DNA from: Desulfurococcales archaeon
GTDB taxonomy: Archaea > Thermoproteota > Thermoprotei_A > Sulfolobales > Desulfurococcaceae
Length of the DNA: 64,000 nucleotides
Reading direction: 5' to 3'
Assembly (NCBI GenBank): GCA_015520735.1
Contig: WAPN01000006.1
Span: 62,001 to 126,000 of the forward strand
Made by a program: the position numbers and the translations under genes. Below the pieces are notes generated by a model. The model did no database searches. It saw only the letters and a program-made list of their open reading frames with translations, and was not told the origin of the DNA. Below, piece by piece: positions 1 to 9,206 of the stretch (position 1 is the first letter of the stretch; each line of letters opens with the position of its first letter).

Positions 1-54
1 TCATATATATCTACCAGAATAATAGTTGTATATAGATGTATGTATAATCAAAAT

Positions 55-1245
55 CTACTCTTCCCTTATTATCAACGTATCACTGTGCTCCTGAAGCGTC
101 TTGAATAGTTTGGATATATCTACATCCTTTATTGGTGGCAAGATATGCGGCTTAGGCGGTTCCTCTCCAGACTTTAGAGCTCCTCTTCTCGCCAGTTCCT
201 CAACTATTCTTTTCTTGAGGGTATCATCGGCTAACACGCTATGATATATCGTTGATAGACTCTTCTTGATCATATCTGGTATGTGAGATTCATCCCTCTC
301 CTCATGTATGTGGGGATTACGTGGCTCTATCTGGTATATCTCGATTGTTTTCTCGAAGACATCTTTATCCACTTTCTTCTTTATTCCTGTATATTCTTCA
401 AGCATGTAGACTATTTCATAGGGCTCTATACTGAAACCACTCGCATAGGCTAGTTTGTCCACGAGCTCCATGGTCATAGCATGCTCTCCGGCGTTACTCG
501 TCTTTATGATGTCTGTCTCGAACTTTGTCAGCCTTGCAATCAACATGTTCATGAACCTATTTGTTATTTCTGATACACGTCCTCTTCTCCTGAAATAGAA
601 TCTTCTGCCTACGAACTTCGTCTTGTATGGCCATTTTATTCTGATCATGGTATATGGTGATTGCGCCATGTAGAAGCCGGCTGCATAAATGTCGACATAC
701 TCATTGACCGCTCCTGGAATATAGTTATCCGAGTCTATGAAACCAACATATCTTCTCCCAATGATCTTTGATAAGAGCAGCCCTAAAACCATGCCTTCTC
801 CCTTTCCATCTCTGATCTTCCCCGTTTCATCAAGAAGATAAGGGTAACCTGCCTCGACCAATCCATCACTAAAAGCTAGGTCTTTCTGATGTACCATGAG
901 AAATGGCCGCCTCGTTAAGCGGTAAAACTGGTATACCGTGTCAAGCTCAATCCTATATCTGTCGATAGGTTCTCGTCGGCTATTGGAAACAATTATGACA
1001 AACGCTTCATGTGGAATCCCGCTAAGAACTCCTTCCAGGACCTTTGGATTCTCGTCTTTGATCGGTATTATAATCGTCATGTTCGACTCAAGCTCTTCGA
1101 GCTCCGCCCTACCAATATTTATAGTGCCAGCCACATCGCCCAATGGGCCACTCGACTTACCACCTGTTAGCTCAAGCACCCTCTGAACATCAAAGAACTT
1201 GACAGCGCCAAATCGCTCCATATACCGGGGCATCTCTAGTCTCAC
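55..1245 (-). CDS. mpgS: mannosyl-3-phosphoglycerate synthase
   Basis: Family GT55 enzyme that transfers mannose from GDP-mannose to 3-phosphoglycerate, the first step of mannosylglycerate (compatible solute) synthesis in the cytoplasm. Seen: 396 aa, the usual family length; PIKDE at residues 61-65 opens the GT-A fold, and DSDNY at 171-175 is the metal/nucleotide-sugar DxD motif. The GTG start at 1245 is preceded by GGTGAAG. It diverges from the phosphatase that completes the pathway, across an 88-bp gap with two small inverted repeats. Assignment is strong from motifs plus partner gene. Confidence 0.93.
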   Translation of the reverse strand: MRLEMPRYMERFGAVKFFDVQRVLELTGGKSSGPLGDVAGTINIGRAELEELESNMTIIIPIKDENPKVLEGVLSGIPHEAFVIIVSNSRREPIDRYRIELDTVYQFYRLTRRPFLMVHQKDLAFSDGLVEAGYPYLLDETGKIRDGKGEGMVLGLLLSKIIGRRYVGFIDSDNYIPGAVNEYVDIYAAGFYMAQSPYTMIRIKWPYKTKFVGRRFYFRRRGRVSEITNRFMNMLIARLTKFETDIIKTSNAGEHAMTMELVDKLAYASGFSIEPYEIVYMLEEYTGIKKKVDKDVFEKTIEIYQIEPRNPHIHEERDESHIPDMIKKSLSTIYHSVLADDTLKKRIVEELARRGALKSGEEPPKPHILPPIKDVDISKLFKTLQEHSDTLIIREE

Positions 1246-1263
1246 TAATGCTTCACCCCCAGA

Positions 1264-1313
1264 CTACTATATTTAGTAGAGAGAGGAATAAAACATGAGT
1301 TGTTGAATCAACA
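1264..1313. promoter_or_regulatory. divergent mpgS/mpgP promoter with two inverted repeats
   Basis: Between the divergent mannosylglycerate genes there are two perfect inverted repeats: CTACTA-TATT-TAGTAG (1264-1279), which contains the only TATA-like element of the gap, and TGTTGA-A-TCAACA (1301-1313), placed just after the expected start site of the phosphatase transcript. Either could be a dimeric repressor operator coordinating both genes; the function is inferred. Confidence 0.4.
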
Positions 1314-1333
1314 CTGTTTCGTGGTGCATAGGG

Positions 1334-2176
1334 ATGCGCCTCGTTATAATGACTGATCTCGATGGATGCGTCCTTGATCCCGAGACATACAAGTATGATA
1401 AAACACTTCCCCTGATACAAAGGCTAAGAAAACAGGGCATAGAAATAATCTTTAACTCTTCAAAAACAAGAGCAGAGCAGTTGCTCTACATGGATAGGCT
1501 AGGGCTAAAAAATATAGTTTTCATAGTTGAAAACGGTGCTGCGATCTATATCCCGAAAAAGAAAGTCAGCCTACATATTATTAAATATAATACTAAATGC
1601 AGGGATCACGGGGATTACTATGTTTGTGTTCTCGGTAAAACAATAGATGAGATAAAGAACATGCTAAGTGACATTATAGAGAAGTACAGAGACCACATAA
1701 TATGGATGGATAAGATCACACCAAGACTATTTAGTGAGCTAACAGGCCTGCCAGAAGACGAGGCAGTGCTCGCGCTTAAGCGGGAATACAGCTATTTATT
1801 TGTCCCTAAGACGAAAGATAGGGCAACCATAGATGAAGTACTAAACGAAATAAGAGGGAGAGGCCTAAACATCCAGGTAAGCGGTGTCGGGATTAGCCAG
1901 ATCAATGGAGACCATGATAAGGGCAAAGCTCTTCTCCTTCTAAGAGATATTGTGAAGGACTATAGGGATGCCCACATAATTGCAATGGGCGATGCTATGA
2001 ACGATGCTCCAATGCTCAAGGTGGCGGATACAGGTGTATTGTTAGGAGTGAATCTCGACGTGGTTAAAGCTATTGGACGGGGCGACCTGATCGTGGTGAA
2101 TAACAAGGGTTCTCTAGCGTGGAGAAACATATTGGCAAGACTAACAGGAAACTACGACATGGTCGTAAGAGGATGA
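1334..2176 (+). CDS. mpgP: mannosyl-3-phosphoglycerate phosphatase
   Basis: HAD-superfamily (type IIB cap) phosphatase that removes phosphate from mannosyl-3-phosphoglycerate to give mannosylglycerate. Seen: motif I TDLDGCVLD at residues 7-15 with nucleophile D8 and acid/base D10, and a C-terminal GDAMNDAPM motif IV near residue 218; 280 aa is typical. ATG start at 1334, 8-9 nt after GGTG. It diverges from the synthase and is followed 4 bp later by an antiporter gene, suggesting a salt/osmotic-stress operon. Confidence 0.93.
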   Translation: MRLVIMTDLDGCVLDPETYKYDKTLPLIQRLRKQGIEIIFNSSKTRAEQLLYMDRLGLKNIVFIVENGAAIYIPKKKVSLHIIKYNTKCRDHGDYYVCVLGKTIDEIKNMLSDIIEKYRDHIIWMDKITPRLFSELTGLPEDEAVLALKREYSYLFVPKTKDRATIDEVLNEIRGRGLNIQVSGVGISQINGDHDKGKALLLLRDIVKDYRDAHIIAMGDAMNDAPMLKVADTGVLLGVNLDVVKAIGRGDLIVVNNKGSLAWRNILARLTGNYDMVVRG

Positions 2177-2180
2177 CGCT

Positions 2181-3356
2181 TTGGATATAGCCCATACAGT
2201 ATTGGCACTGCTGTTTGTCCTAGGTTTCCTCCTAGCCCTACTCGTTAGAAGAGCAAACCTATCAGGCGCAATCGGCTACCTCCTAGCAGGCCTCATAATA
2301 GGCTTATTGCTCCCGATTCCTAGAAAACTGATGTCTATGTTCGAAGTACTATCCGAAGTCAGCATAATACTCCTCTTCTTTGAGATTGGTTTTGAGATCC
2401 ATATTGAGAACATAAAGGATATTATAAGACATCCCCTCTACATATCACTTGTCGAGCTATTGCTTGCAAACGCTTTCATAGCACTAATACTATATCCGTT
2501 CAGGACACCAGCTCCACTAATAGTCATAACAGGTCTTATAGCTTCCTTCTCCAGCACAGTATTCACATATAAATTGTTAGAGGAACATAATCCGTCACCT
2601 ACTGTTATTAAGACTGTACTAATGGTTGCCGCTGTTGAAGATATGATCATAGTAATATCTCTTAACTTCATTAAAGGATTCGCCGACGGTATAATGTTGA
2701 TCGTAGTTAAGACTCTTTTATTCCTCCTCGCAGGAGGTATTGCTAGTTATTCATTCTCAAAACATATTCTCTCAAGACTAGTCTCCCACGACGAACGTGG
2801 CCTAATACTGATGATATCTTATGGTTTATTCATGGGTGTTGCGGCCGACTACTTCGATCTAACTCCCGCTCTTGGTGCATTCATAGGAGGATTATCAATA
2901 TCCGCTGTTGAGCACAGCAAGCCTGTTATGAAGATGTTTAAGCCTGTAAGAGCTGTTTTCATAACAATTTTCCTGTTATCCATGGGTGTGAACATCGCAT
3001 CACTGCCGATTAGTTTTGAAACACTCCTCGTCGGAATGATCATCGGTATCGCTGCGGCGTTCATACATTGTTTCTCAACGCTACTTTCATGCATACTTGT
3101 CGGAAAAGGAGACAGAAGAGAAAGAGTTGAAACAGGGAGCTATTTATCAACGGTTAGTGAGCTGGCATTAGTGATAGCATATTATTCATATATTTATGGT
3201 AGGCCTGACGGAATTGTATTCGTCGTAGCGTCTACTGCAATAATAACTGGTTCGATAATCGCTTCTTATCTCGTAGAAAATTCTGATGGGATAGAAAAAA
3301 GCCTAGAAAAAGGCTTTGATAGATTATGTAATAAAATAAGGAGACTTAGAAGCTAA
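2181..3356 (+). CDS. Kef/NhaP-type cation:proton antiporter (CPA2)
   Basis: Membrane antiporter of the CPA2/Kef family, exchanging Na+ or K+ for H+. Seen: 391 aa, nearly all hydrophobic, about 12 predicted membrane spans, with GYLLAGLIIG near residues 32-41 and LTPALGAFIGGL near 227-238, both typical of Na+/H+ exchangers. There is no RCK/TrkA domain at the C terminus; the protein ends in a short basic tail. TTG start at 2181, 4 bp after mpgP, so probably co-transcribed; joint induction with the compatible solute is inferred. Ion specificity cannot be read from sequence. Confidence 0.85.
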   Translation: MDIAHTVLALLFVLGFLLALLVRRANLSGAIGYLLAGLIIGLLLPIPRKLMSMFEVLSEVSIILLFFEIGFEIHIENIKDIIRHPLYISLVELLLANAFIALILYPFRTPAPLIVITGLIASFSSTVFTYKLLEEHNPSPTVIKTVLMVAAVEDMIIVISLNFIKGFADGIMLIVVKTLLFLLAGGIASYSFSKHILSRLVSHDERGLILMISYGLFMGVAADYFDLTPALGAFIGGLSISAVEHSKPVMKMFKPVRAVFITIFLLSMGVNIASLPISFETLLVGMIIGIAAAFIHCFSTLLSCILVGKGDRRERVETGSYLSTVSELALVIAYYSYIYGRPDGIVFVVASTAIITGSIIASYLVENSDGIEKSLEKGFDRLCNKIRRLRS

Positions 3357-3357
3357 G

Positions 3358-3918
3358 CTAGAACTTTACATATTTTTCGCCGGGGCTACCACAGATGGGG
3401 CATTTCTCTGGGGGTTCCGAGCCAATATAGGTGTGGCCACAAACCGGGCACACCCAAATATATCCATCTATAGGCATGTCTTGTCCTTTCTCAAGGTATT
3501 CCAATGCTTTCTTGTAGAGCTCACCATGTATCTTCTCAGCTTCAAGTGCCCACTTGAAGCTCTGAAGAGCTTGTCTATCGCCCTGTAGCTCCGCGATTTT
3601 TATATAAGCCGGATACATCTCCTCTACTTCGAAGATCTCGCCACGAATCGCCTGGCCAAGGTTCTTCCTGGTATCACCGGGTCCGAATGCCGAGCCAGCA
3701 ACTACTTTGAAGTCAGCGTCCAGTCCGCTTAGTCGTCTAGAATGATTCCTAGCATGCACGTACTCAGCATAAGCAATTGCTCTGAAGAGCCTAGCTATGT
3801 TCTTATACCCTTCACGCTCAGCCATCTCAGCATAGATGAGGTAACGCATATGGGCCATAGATTCTCCGCCGAAGGCAGACATTAATGCATCCTGAGTCAT
3901 AGGACGTGGACCATTCAT
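3358..3918 (-). CDS. rbr: rubrerythrin
   Basis: Non-haem di-iron peroxidase that reduces hydrogen peroxide in anaerobes. Seen: 186 aa; a ferritin-like four-helix domain (residues ~8-145) with glutamates in GGESMAHM and YAEYVHARNH and in a second EAEKIHGELY motif, then a C-terminal rubredoxin-like domain (~150-186) with CPVCG and CPICG iron ligands. The stop lies 2 bp from the convergent antiporter stop. Upstream on the same strand is a C/D-box sRNA. Confidence 0.94.
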   Translation of the reverse strand: MNGPRPMTQDALMSAFGGESMAHMRYLIYAEMAEREGYKNIARLFRAIAYAEYVHARNHSRRLSGLDADFKVVAGSAFGPGDTRKNLGQAIRGEIFEVEEMYPAYIKIAELQGDRQALQSFKWALEAEKIHGELYKKALEYLEKGQDMPIDGYIWVCPVCGHTYIGSEPPEKCPICGSPGEKYVKF

Positions 3919-3959
3919 GTTAACACCGACTTCATAATATGTTCAAAAAGACTAAAAGG

Positions 3960-4022
3960 GATTTTCAGCCCTCACACGGTTCTTCATCGCAGACGCTCTG
4001 TTCCGAAGTCGCTCATCACATA
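3960..4022 (-). ncRNA. C/D-box methylation-guide sRNA
   Basis: Read on the minus strand: box C GTGATGA (4019-4013), 12-nt guide GCGACTTCGGAA, box D' CAGA (variant, 4000-3997), box C' ATGAAGA (3987-3981), 12-nt guide ACCGTGTGAGGG, box D CTGA (3968-3965). Both guides have exactly the archaeal 12-nt spacing. A minus-strand TATA (ACTATATAA, about 4044-4052) lies ~29 nt before box C. It would direct ribose 2'-O-methylation with L7Ae, Nop5 and fibrillarin. Targets not identified. Confidence 0.72.
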
Positions 4023-4078
4023 TTATCCCTAAGAACTATTAACGATTATATAGTATTTTCTAAACGGTGCACTACATC

Positions 4079-4630
4079 ATGAGGCCTGCTATCCTAGTTA
4101 TAGATATGATCCACGAGTTCGTTCATGGGAGACTCAAAAGCCCAGATGCTGAGAAGATAGTTCCAGTGATAAACAAGCTCCTCATTAAGGCTAGAGAGAA
4201 AAATGTGCCGGTCATATATCTGTGTGACAAGCACTTTCCATTCGATCACGAACTCAAGATCTGGGGAGAGCATGCAATCTATAGTTCGCCTGAGAATAGG
4301 GTCATTGACGAGCTGAAGCCTAGCGACAAAGATATAGTATTGTATAAGAGAAACTACAGCGGTTTCAGGGACACTGGATTACTGACCGTACTGCGTGATC
4401 TAGGCATTGACACGGTTATATTGACTGGCATACATACGCATATCTGTGTACTTCACACTGCATGGGATGCATTCTACTATGGCTTCAATCTTATTGTTGT
4501 CAGAGATGCTGTTGCCGCGTTTAGTAAGGAAGACCACGAATATGCTTTAGGGTACATGGGGAAAGTATATGGTGCTAGGATATTATCGAGCGAGGAAGTA
4601 ATGAAAATTATTGACAATATTGAGGATTGA
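4079..4630 (+). CDS. isochorismatase-family hydrolase, probable nicotinamidase
   Basis: Cysteine hydrolase of the isochorismatase/nicotinamidase family; nicotinamide to nicotinate in NAD salvage is the usual archaeal role. Seen: about 183 aa from the ATG at 4079, chosen because GGTG lies 9 nt upstream (an in-frame GTG at 4067 overlaps that site). Catalytic triad: Asp in LVIDM (residue 9), Lys in LYKRNYSG, Cys in THICVLHTAWDAF. Metal-site residues are only partly conserved, so another amide substrate is possible. Confidence 0.8.
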   Translation: MRPAILVIDMIHEFVHGRLKSPDAEKIVPVINKLLIKAREKNVPVIYLCDKHFPFDHELKIWGEHAIYSSPENRVIDELKPSDKDIVLYKRNYSGFRDTGLLTVLRDLGIDTVILTGIHTHICVLHTAWDAFYYGFNLIVVRDAVAAFSKEDHEYALGYMGKVYGARILSSEEVMKIIDNIED

Positions 4631-4633
4631 TGT

Positions 4634-5410
4634 TTAGCCATAAACCGGAATTATGCCTATTAGCTTACCTTTATCATAAACATATTTTAGCTTAGCACCA
4701 AAGACTTTTTCTATGCTCTTCCTCTCGATCACCTCTTCTATTGCCCCTTTATCGATGATCTTCCCATCTCGTAGTAATATGAAGTAATCTGCTGTATTAA
4801 CTGCAAATATGGGATCATGAGTTGCGATTATGATAGTAGTATTTTTTCGGCATCTTTTTATTAGTCTAGATATTTCTATTCTGGATAATATATCTAGGTG
4901 GCTGTCAGGCTCATCGAGTAATAAGTATTTAGGCCTCTTAACAAGTGCCATAGCAAGTACTACCTTTCTAAGCTCGCCGCTACTGAGTTCACTAAGCCTT
5001 CTATCAGCCAGGTGCTTTATACCGGTCTCGGCCATGACTGCTTCCGCCTCACGTATATCTTCATCTTTCTCGATCAGGCCTGTGTATAAACCAGACCTTG
5101 AAATTAGTAATGCCTCGAATACCTTTAACCCCATCATTTCCGGGAGACTTATATCACCCATGTAGGCTAAGAGCCTCGCGATACTAGAGCCCCTAATCCT
5201 GGCTAGTTCTTTGAAATCTACTACTATCGTGCCCCTGTACTTGACCCGCTTAAACAGCATTCTCAACAGGGTCGTTTTACCGGAGCCGTTGGGGCCTAGG
5301 ATTACAGTTATCTTATAACCAGGTATTATGAGATGAAGATCTTTAAATACAATATTATTTCTGTACCCCGCCTCCTCAACATCTATCAATATATCGTTCA
5401 ATCGGTTCAA
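4634..5410 (-). CDS. ABC transporter ATP-binding protein (cobalamin/iron-siderophore type)
   Basis: Cytoplasmic ATPase of a type II importer. Seen: 258 aa; Walker A GPNGSGKT at 39-46, ABC signature LSSGELRK at 142-149, Walker B LLLDEP at 163-168 followed by DSHLD, then the switch His in IIATHD. The start overlaps the permease stop by 4 bp (ATGA), so the two are translationally coupled. It is the last gene of a four-gene run (dphB, binding protein, permease, ATPase). Substrate class is taken from the family only: cobalamin, haem or ferric siderophore. Confidence 0.88.
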   Translation of the reverse strand: MNRLNDILIDVEEAGYRNNIVFKDLHLIIPGYKITVILGPNGSGKTTLLRMLFKRVKYRGTIVVDFKELARIRGSSIARLLAYMGDISLPEMMGLKVFEALLISRSGLYTGLIEKDEDIREAEAVMAETGIKHLADRRLSELSSGELRKVVLAMALVKRPKYLLLDEPDSHLDILSRIEISRLIKRCRKNTTIIIATHDPIFAVNTADYFILLRDGKIIDKGAIEEVIERKSIEKVFGAKLKYVYDKGKLIGIIPVYG

Positions 5411-6396
5411 GCCCCATGACCCCGAAGCCTTCTTATCATTATCGATATAAAGAATGGTGCACCAAACAAAGACACTATCGCGCCAGCTGGGACCTCGCCC
5501 ACAGACACTAAAAATGGGCCGGCGAGTACGAGCCTCGAGAAATTATCGCTTAGCAGTAGGAGAATAGCGCCAGTTAACCCGGCAATCACCGGTACTAGTC
5601 TATTATCGCTTGTTCCGAGCATAAGTCTAGCTATATGTGGAGATACTAGCCCGATGAACCCTATGAGGCCACAGCAGGCAACAACAGAAGCGCCTATTAT
5701 GCCCGAGAAAAGAACTATCAATAGACGCGTAATCCTAGGATTATATCCCTGTTGTGCAGCATACTCGTCACCCATCAACAACGTATTAAGGGGCTTAGAT
5801 GAAAAGATATATAAAACAAATGACAATGCTGAGAGAACTACTAGCAAGGGTATCCAGCCCGGATCTATCGCAATAAAGCTGCCAGTCAGTGCGTAAGCTA
5901 CGTATGGGTTCTTACTGGCGGCAACATAAGTTAATAGGAGACTTGCACCAGAAAACATTGAGTTAACACCTATCCCTGCAAGAACATATGCTATATCGCC
6001 TCCGCCAACTGATTCGGCTACCATTATAGTTATGGTAAGCGCTGCTAGACCTCCTACTGCGGCAATAATGGTTAAGACCGCTAGGAAATAAGCATTAGAG
6101 CTGAACAGATAGAATAACATGACGGCAAATACTCCACCACTTCCAATACCCAGTATGTAGTGATCGACAAGAGGATTCCGTAGACTTGATTGGAGTAATG
6201 CACCCGTAAGACCTAGTATCAAACCCACTAAAATGGCTGCCATTATCCTGTTGAGCCTGTATTGATATATTATCTTGGATGAACCATAACCCATATGCAG
6301 GAACAAATAAGATAGTACAAGGAGAAGAAGAGAAAGTACAGCTGTTATTGTCGTAAAAACAATTATTTTTCTTCTGTAGAGTCTATAGACGCTCAT
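5407..6396 (-). CDS. FecCD/BtuC-family ABC transporter permease
   Basis: Membrane permease of the BtuC/FecCD family, usually about 10 helices acting as a homodimer. Seen: 329 aa, an N-terminal span at ~10-33, and the family signature GLIGFIGLVSPHIARLMLG near residues 243-261 that forms the loop contacting the ATPase. It lies 12 bp after the binding-protein gene and overlaps the ATPase start by 4 bp, giving a complete importer operon. Confidence 0.9.
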   Translation of the reverse strand: MSVYRLYRRKIIVFTTITAVLSLLLLVLSYLFLHMGYGSSKIIYQYRLNRIMAAILVGLILGLTGALLQSSLRNPLVDHYILGIGSGGVFAVMLFYLFSSNAYFLAVLTIIAAVGGLAALTITIMVAESVGGGDIAYVLAGIGVNSMFSGASLLLTYVAASKNPYVAYALTGSFIAIDPGWIPLLVVLSALSFVLYIFSSKPLNTLLMGDEYAAQQGYNPRITRLLIVLFSGIIGASVVACCGLIGFIGLVSPHIARLMLGTSDNRLVPVIAGLTGAILLLLSDNFSRLVLAGPFLVSVGEVPAGAIVSLFGAPFFISIMIRRLRGHGA

Positions 6397-6408
6397 AATT
6401 TATCACAG

Positions 6409-7557
6409 TCAATGTCTCCTACCAATAACATATCCGATCGCTATACCAACTATAATTATAGCAATGGATATACCAATCACCTCTCCGTAAGATGCAGCCT
6501 GTTTAACAGGTTTTGTACTCGTTATGGTTGTAGCGGAGGCGTATTCCTTTGTCACGGTTCTTACACTAGTTTTGACAACGGTATGAGATACCGTGCTTGT
6601 TGAAACTATTGTTTTAGTTACTGGTGTAGGGGTTGGTGCTGGGCCTAATGCGTCAACTATTCTCTTAGCTAGAAGTACTGATGCTTCGCCTATTAATGGT
6701 CCTGGTCTCGATAATAGGTCTACTTCTGTTTTGTTTAGGAAGATCAGTTTTGCATTGATCTTGTTGAGACCGTATTCAGTTAAAGTCTTATTGGTGACGT
6801 AGGTTGTATCTATTATTATTATTTGTGGTTTCCATGACATTATGGTTTCTATATTTACTGCTTTCCAGCCAATGGTTGTTGCGACATTAGTTATTCCGAT
6901 TTTTGAGAGGAGATCATCGATAAATGTAGCTTTACCGGCCACCCATATGCCTTCATAGAAGCCTACAACAACTACAGCCCTAACAGTCTTGTATAGCGCG
7001 ATGTATTGCCTCGCCAGGGATATATTGTTCTCTATAGACTGGATCAGTTGTGAAACCCTTGTTTCAGATACATTGAATATCCTCGCGACCATATCTATAT
7101 CGGAATATATATCCTCAAGCGACTTAGAAGCACCAGCATGAAGATAAACTACTGTGAGGTTATAGTTCTCGAAGAACTTAAGGAGTTTAACATGTGCTCC
7201 AGCATCAGCCAAGATTAAATCTGGCTTTAATGCCAATATTTTTTCTATCTTTATTGCTGACCACCAATACCCACCAACGTCTGTTATGTTATGTGATTTA
7301 CAGAACTCCGCGATACCATAGTAGGGATCTTTATATGATATAGAATCCACACCCACTAGTCTATCCAGTAGACCTAGCGATGCCATGATCTCTGTTATGC
7401 TTGGTGATAATGATACCACGTGTTTCGGGGCTGTCTTTATCTCAACTGCTCTATCCAGCGCATCTTTTACTGTAACGGGGTAGCTATGAGATATGGGAGA
7501 CAGTAGTACCATTGCCAGCACTAGCACAGCTATTAAAAGATAAGGATACCTGGTCAT
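6409..7557 (-). CDS. BtuF/FecB-like substrate-binding protein, membrane anchored
   Basis: Extracytoplasmic binding protein for the adjacent importer. Seen: 382 aa; signal peptide/hydrophobic N terminus (~4-25); Peripla_BP_2 fold with VVSLSPSITEIMASLG near 48-63; a Thr/Ser/Val-rich, probably glycosylated linker (~312-350); and a C-terminal membrane span (~358-378) ending GRRH. The C-terminal anchor replaces the lipoprotein anchor used by bacterial homologues and is common in Crenarchaeota. Ligand unknown; a B12-binding radical SAM gene elsewhere in the window makes cobalamin plausible but does not prove it. Confidence 0.86.
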   Translation of the reverse strand: MTRYPYLLIAVLVLAMVLLSPISHSYPVTVKDALDRAVEIKTAPKHVVSLSPSITEIMASLGLLDRLVGVDSISYKDPYYGIAEFCKSHNITDVGGYWWSAIKIEKILALKPDLILADAGAHVKLLKFFENYNLTVVYLHAGASKSLEDIYSDIDMVARIFNVSETRVSQLIQSIENNISLARQYIALYKTVRAVVVVGFYEGIWVAGKATFIDDLLSKIGITNVATTIGWKAVNIETIMSWKPQIIIIDTTYVTNKTLTEYGLNKINAKLIFLNKTEVDLLSRPGPLIGEASVLLAKRIVDALGPAPTPTPVTKTIVSTSTVSHTVVKTSVRTVTKEYASATTITSTKPVKQAASYGEVIGISIAIIIVGIAIGYVIGRRH

Positions 7558-7573
7558 GGGTACATACCCCCGA

Positions 7574-8380
7574 TTAAAACAGTTTTGAATAAATATAATC
7601 GATCTTATTTATAACGGTATCTGGCAGGCCTCCTATTAGCTTGAGAGCACCCAGCTCCATAGGGTGGGGCTTAGCAACAATTATTATAGATTCTGGCGGG
7701 CCCGCGTAATCGTATTTTTTGAGCCCCGGGAATATATCTGCATGTATGACTTGTTGGGCTGTCCCCGCTCTTGATAGCCCAACAGCTATTATTTTCGAGA
7801 GAATTCCTTTTTCGTCTAGCTCTAGTAGTACATCTACAGCCTCGGCTATTCTCATAGCCTTGTTCTCCTCTAGCTTGAGGTCAAGCAGGACGAGGGTGTG
7901 AAGATTCCTTGTGAGATTCTCGTATATGGTTTCGATTGTCGAATAGGGCTTGAAAGCTTCAGGATACACGAGTGTCACTGTTTTCCCGAACCTGTATATC
8001 TGAAGACCTGTTGCTGAGGCCGCGACCGAGTATATTGATATGCCATGGATTGTTTTTACGGTGACTCCTTGCTCAAGAGCCTCTATTCTTATGGCGTCAT
8101 GAGTGGTTGCTATGAATGGATCCCCTGGAACAAGTATCACTATGTTTTTCCGTTTAGCCTCTTCAATGATGCCTTTTATAGATCTTCCCTCAAGATCTTT
8201 TCGGCGCGCCAATACTAGTTCAGCGCGTGGATTAAGAATTGTAATCTGTTCAGGCGTAAAGCCATGTACTATGCTCGTATAGGTATCAATGATTATCTTA
8301 TCAGCCTCATCGATAACATCCCTGGCCTCCAATGTTAGGTGGCCGCTGCTTAGCCCTAATCCAACGAAGTATAGTGTCAT
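7574..8380 (-). CDS. dphB: diphthine synthase
   Basis: SAM-dependent methyltransferase that methylates the modified histidine of elongation factor 2 during diphthamide synthesis. Seen: 268 aa; tetrapyrrole-methylase fold opening with LYFVGLGLSSGHLT and containing LVPGDPFIATTH (about 92-103), both diagnostic of DphB/Dph5. It lies 16 bp upstream of the binding-protein gene and may lead the transporter transcript, but the functional link looks incidental. Confidence 0.93.
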   Translation of the reverse strand: MTLYFVGLGLSSGHLTLEARDVIDEADKIIIDTYTSIVHGFTPEQITILNPRAELVLARRKDLEGRSIKGIIEEAKRKNIVILVPGDPFIATTHDAIRIEALEQGVTVKTIHGISIYSVAASATGLQIYRFGKTVTLVYPEAFKPYSTIETIYENLTRNLHTLVLLDLKLEENKAMRIAEAVDVLLELDEKGILSKIIAVGLSRAGTAQQVIHADIFPGLKKYDYAGPPESIIIVAKPHPMELGALKLIGGLPDTVINKIDYIYSKLF

Positions 8381-8483
8381 TGCGATTACGCCACCATTTA
8401 TGATTCTAGCAAACCTATGATTTAATAATTGATTATTACAATCCTATAACGCCGGTTAGAACACGTATTCGGGAGAGTATAAA

Positions 8484-9206
8484 ATGACAAGATACAGGCT
8501 TGCCGCGTTTGATATTGATGGAACTCTCTCAGTGAGTCGCGATACCGTGGAGCTTGATCTCGATGCCCTGAGAGCTCTTAAGGCCTTGGATAAAAGTGGA
8601 GTTAGTGTAGTACTTGTATCGAGCAATATGATCCCTGCAGTGGCCGCTCTTAAAAAATACATTGGACTATCTGGACCTGCTATTGGAGAGACAGGGTGCA
8701 TTATTTACTGGGGTGGGAATGAATTCGAAATACTGACAAGGTATTCTGCACGGAAAATTTACGAGGAAATATTGGATGAATTTTCTGATTACATATACGG
8801 CTCTTGGCAGAACAGGTTTAGATCATATGATTTTGCTCTGAAAATAAGGTCTGAATACAGAGGAAAAGCCGATGAAATAGTTGATGAAATAAAAGAATTC
8901 GTCGAGAAGAGGGACCCCAATATTAAGGTAGGTTTTAGCGGATACGCAATTCACTTAACCCCTAAAGATGCTGGTAAGGGGAAAGCCCTTGTACACGTCA
9001 TGAAGAAACTAGGAATAAAATCTGAAGAAGCTATTGGTGTGGGAGACAGTATAATGGATTATGATTTCATAAGATATGTTGGATTAAAGGTTGCGGTTGG
9101 AAATGCGGATGAAGAACTCAAGAGGCTCGTAGATCTCGTAACCACGAAGCCAAGTGGTCAGGGCGTTGTAGAGCTTGTAAGCAGGATTTTAGATGGCCTC
9201 TTATGA
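8484..9206 (+). CDS. phosphoglycolate phosphatase (archaeal HAD-IIB type)
   Basis: HAD-IIB phosphatase of the archaeal phosphoglycolate phosphatase/TA0175 group, which removes 2-phosphoglycolate; sucrose-phosphate-phosphatase-like relatives are the main alternative. Seen: 240 aa; motif I FDIDGTL at 9-15, motif II VLVSSN near 44-49, Lys in KDAGKGKAL, motif IV GVGDSIMDYDF near 186-196. The 3' end overlaps the convergent membrane glycosyltransferase gene by 49 bp. Confidence 0.85.
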   Translation: MTRYRLAAFDIDGTLSVSRDTVELDLDALRALKALDKSGVSVVLVSSNMIPAVAALKKYIGLSGPAIGETGCIIYWGGNEFEILTRYSARKIYEEILDEFSDYIYGSWQNRFRSYDFALKIRSEYRGKADEIVDEIKEFVEKRDPNIKVGFSGYAIHLTPKDAGKGKALVHVMKKLGIKSEEAIGVGDSIMDYDFIRYVGLKVAVGNADEELKRLVDLVTTKPSGQGVVELVSRILDGLL

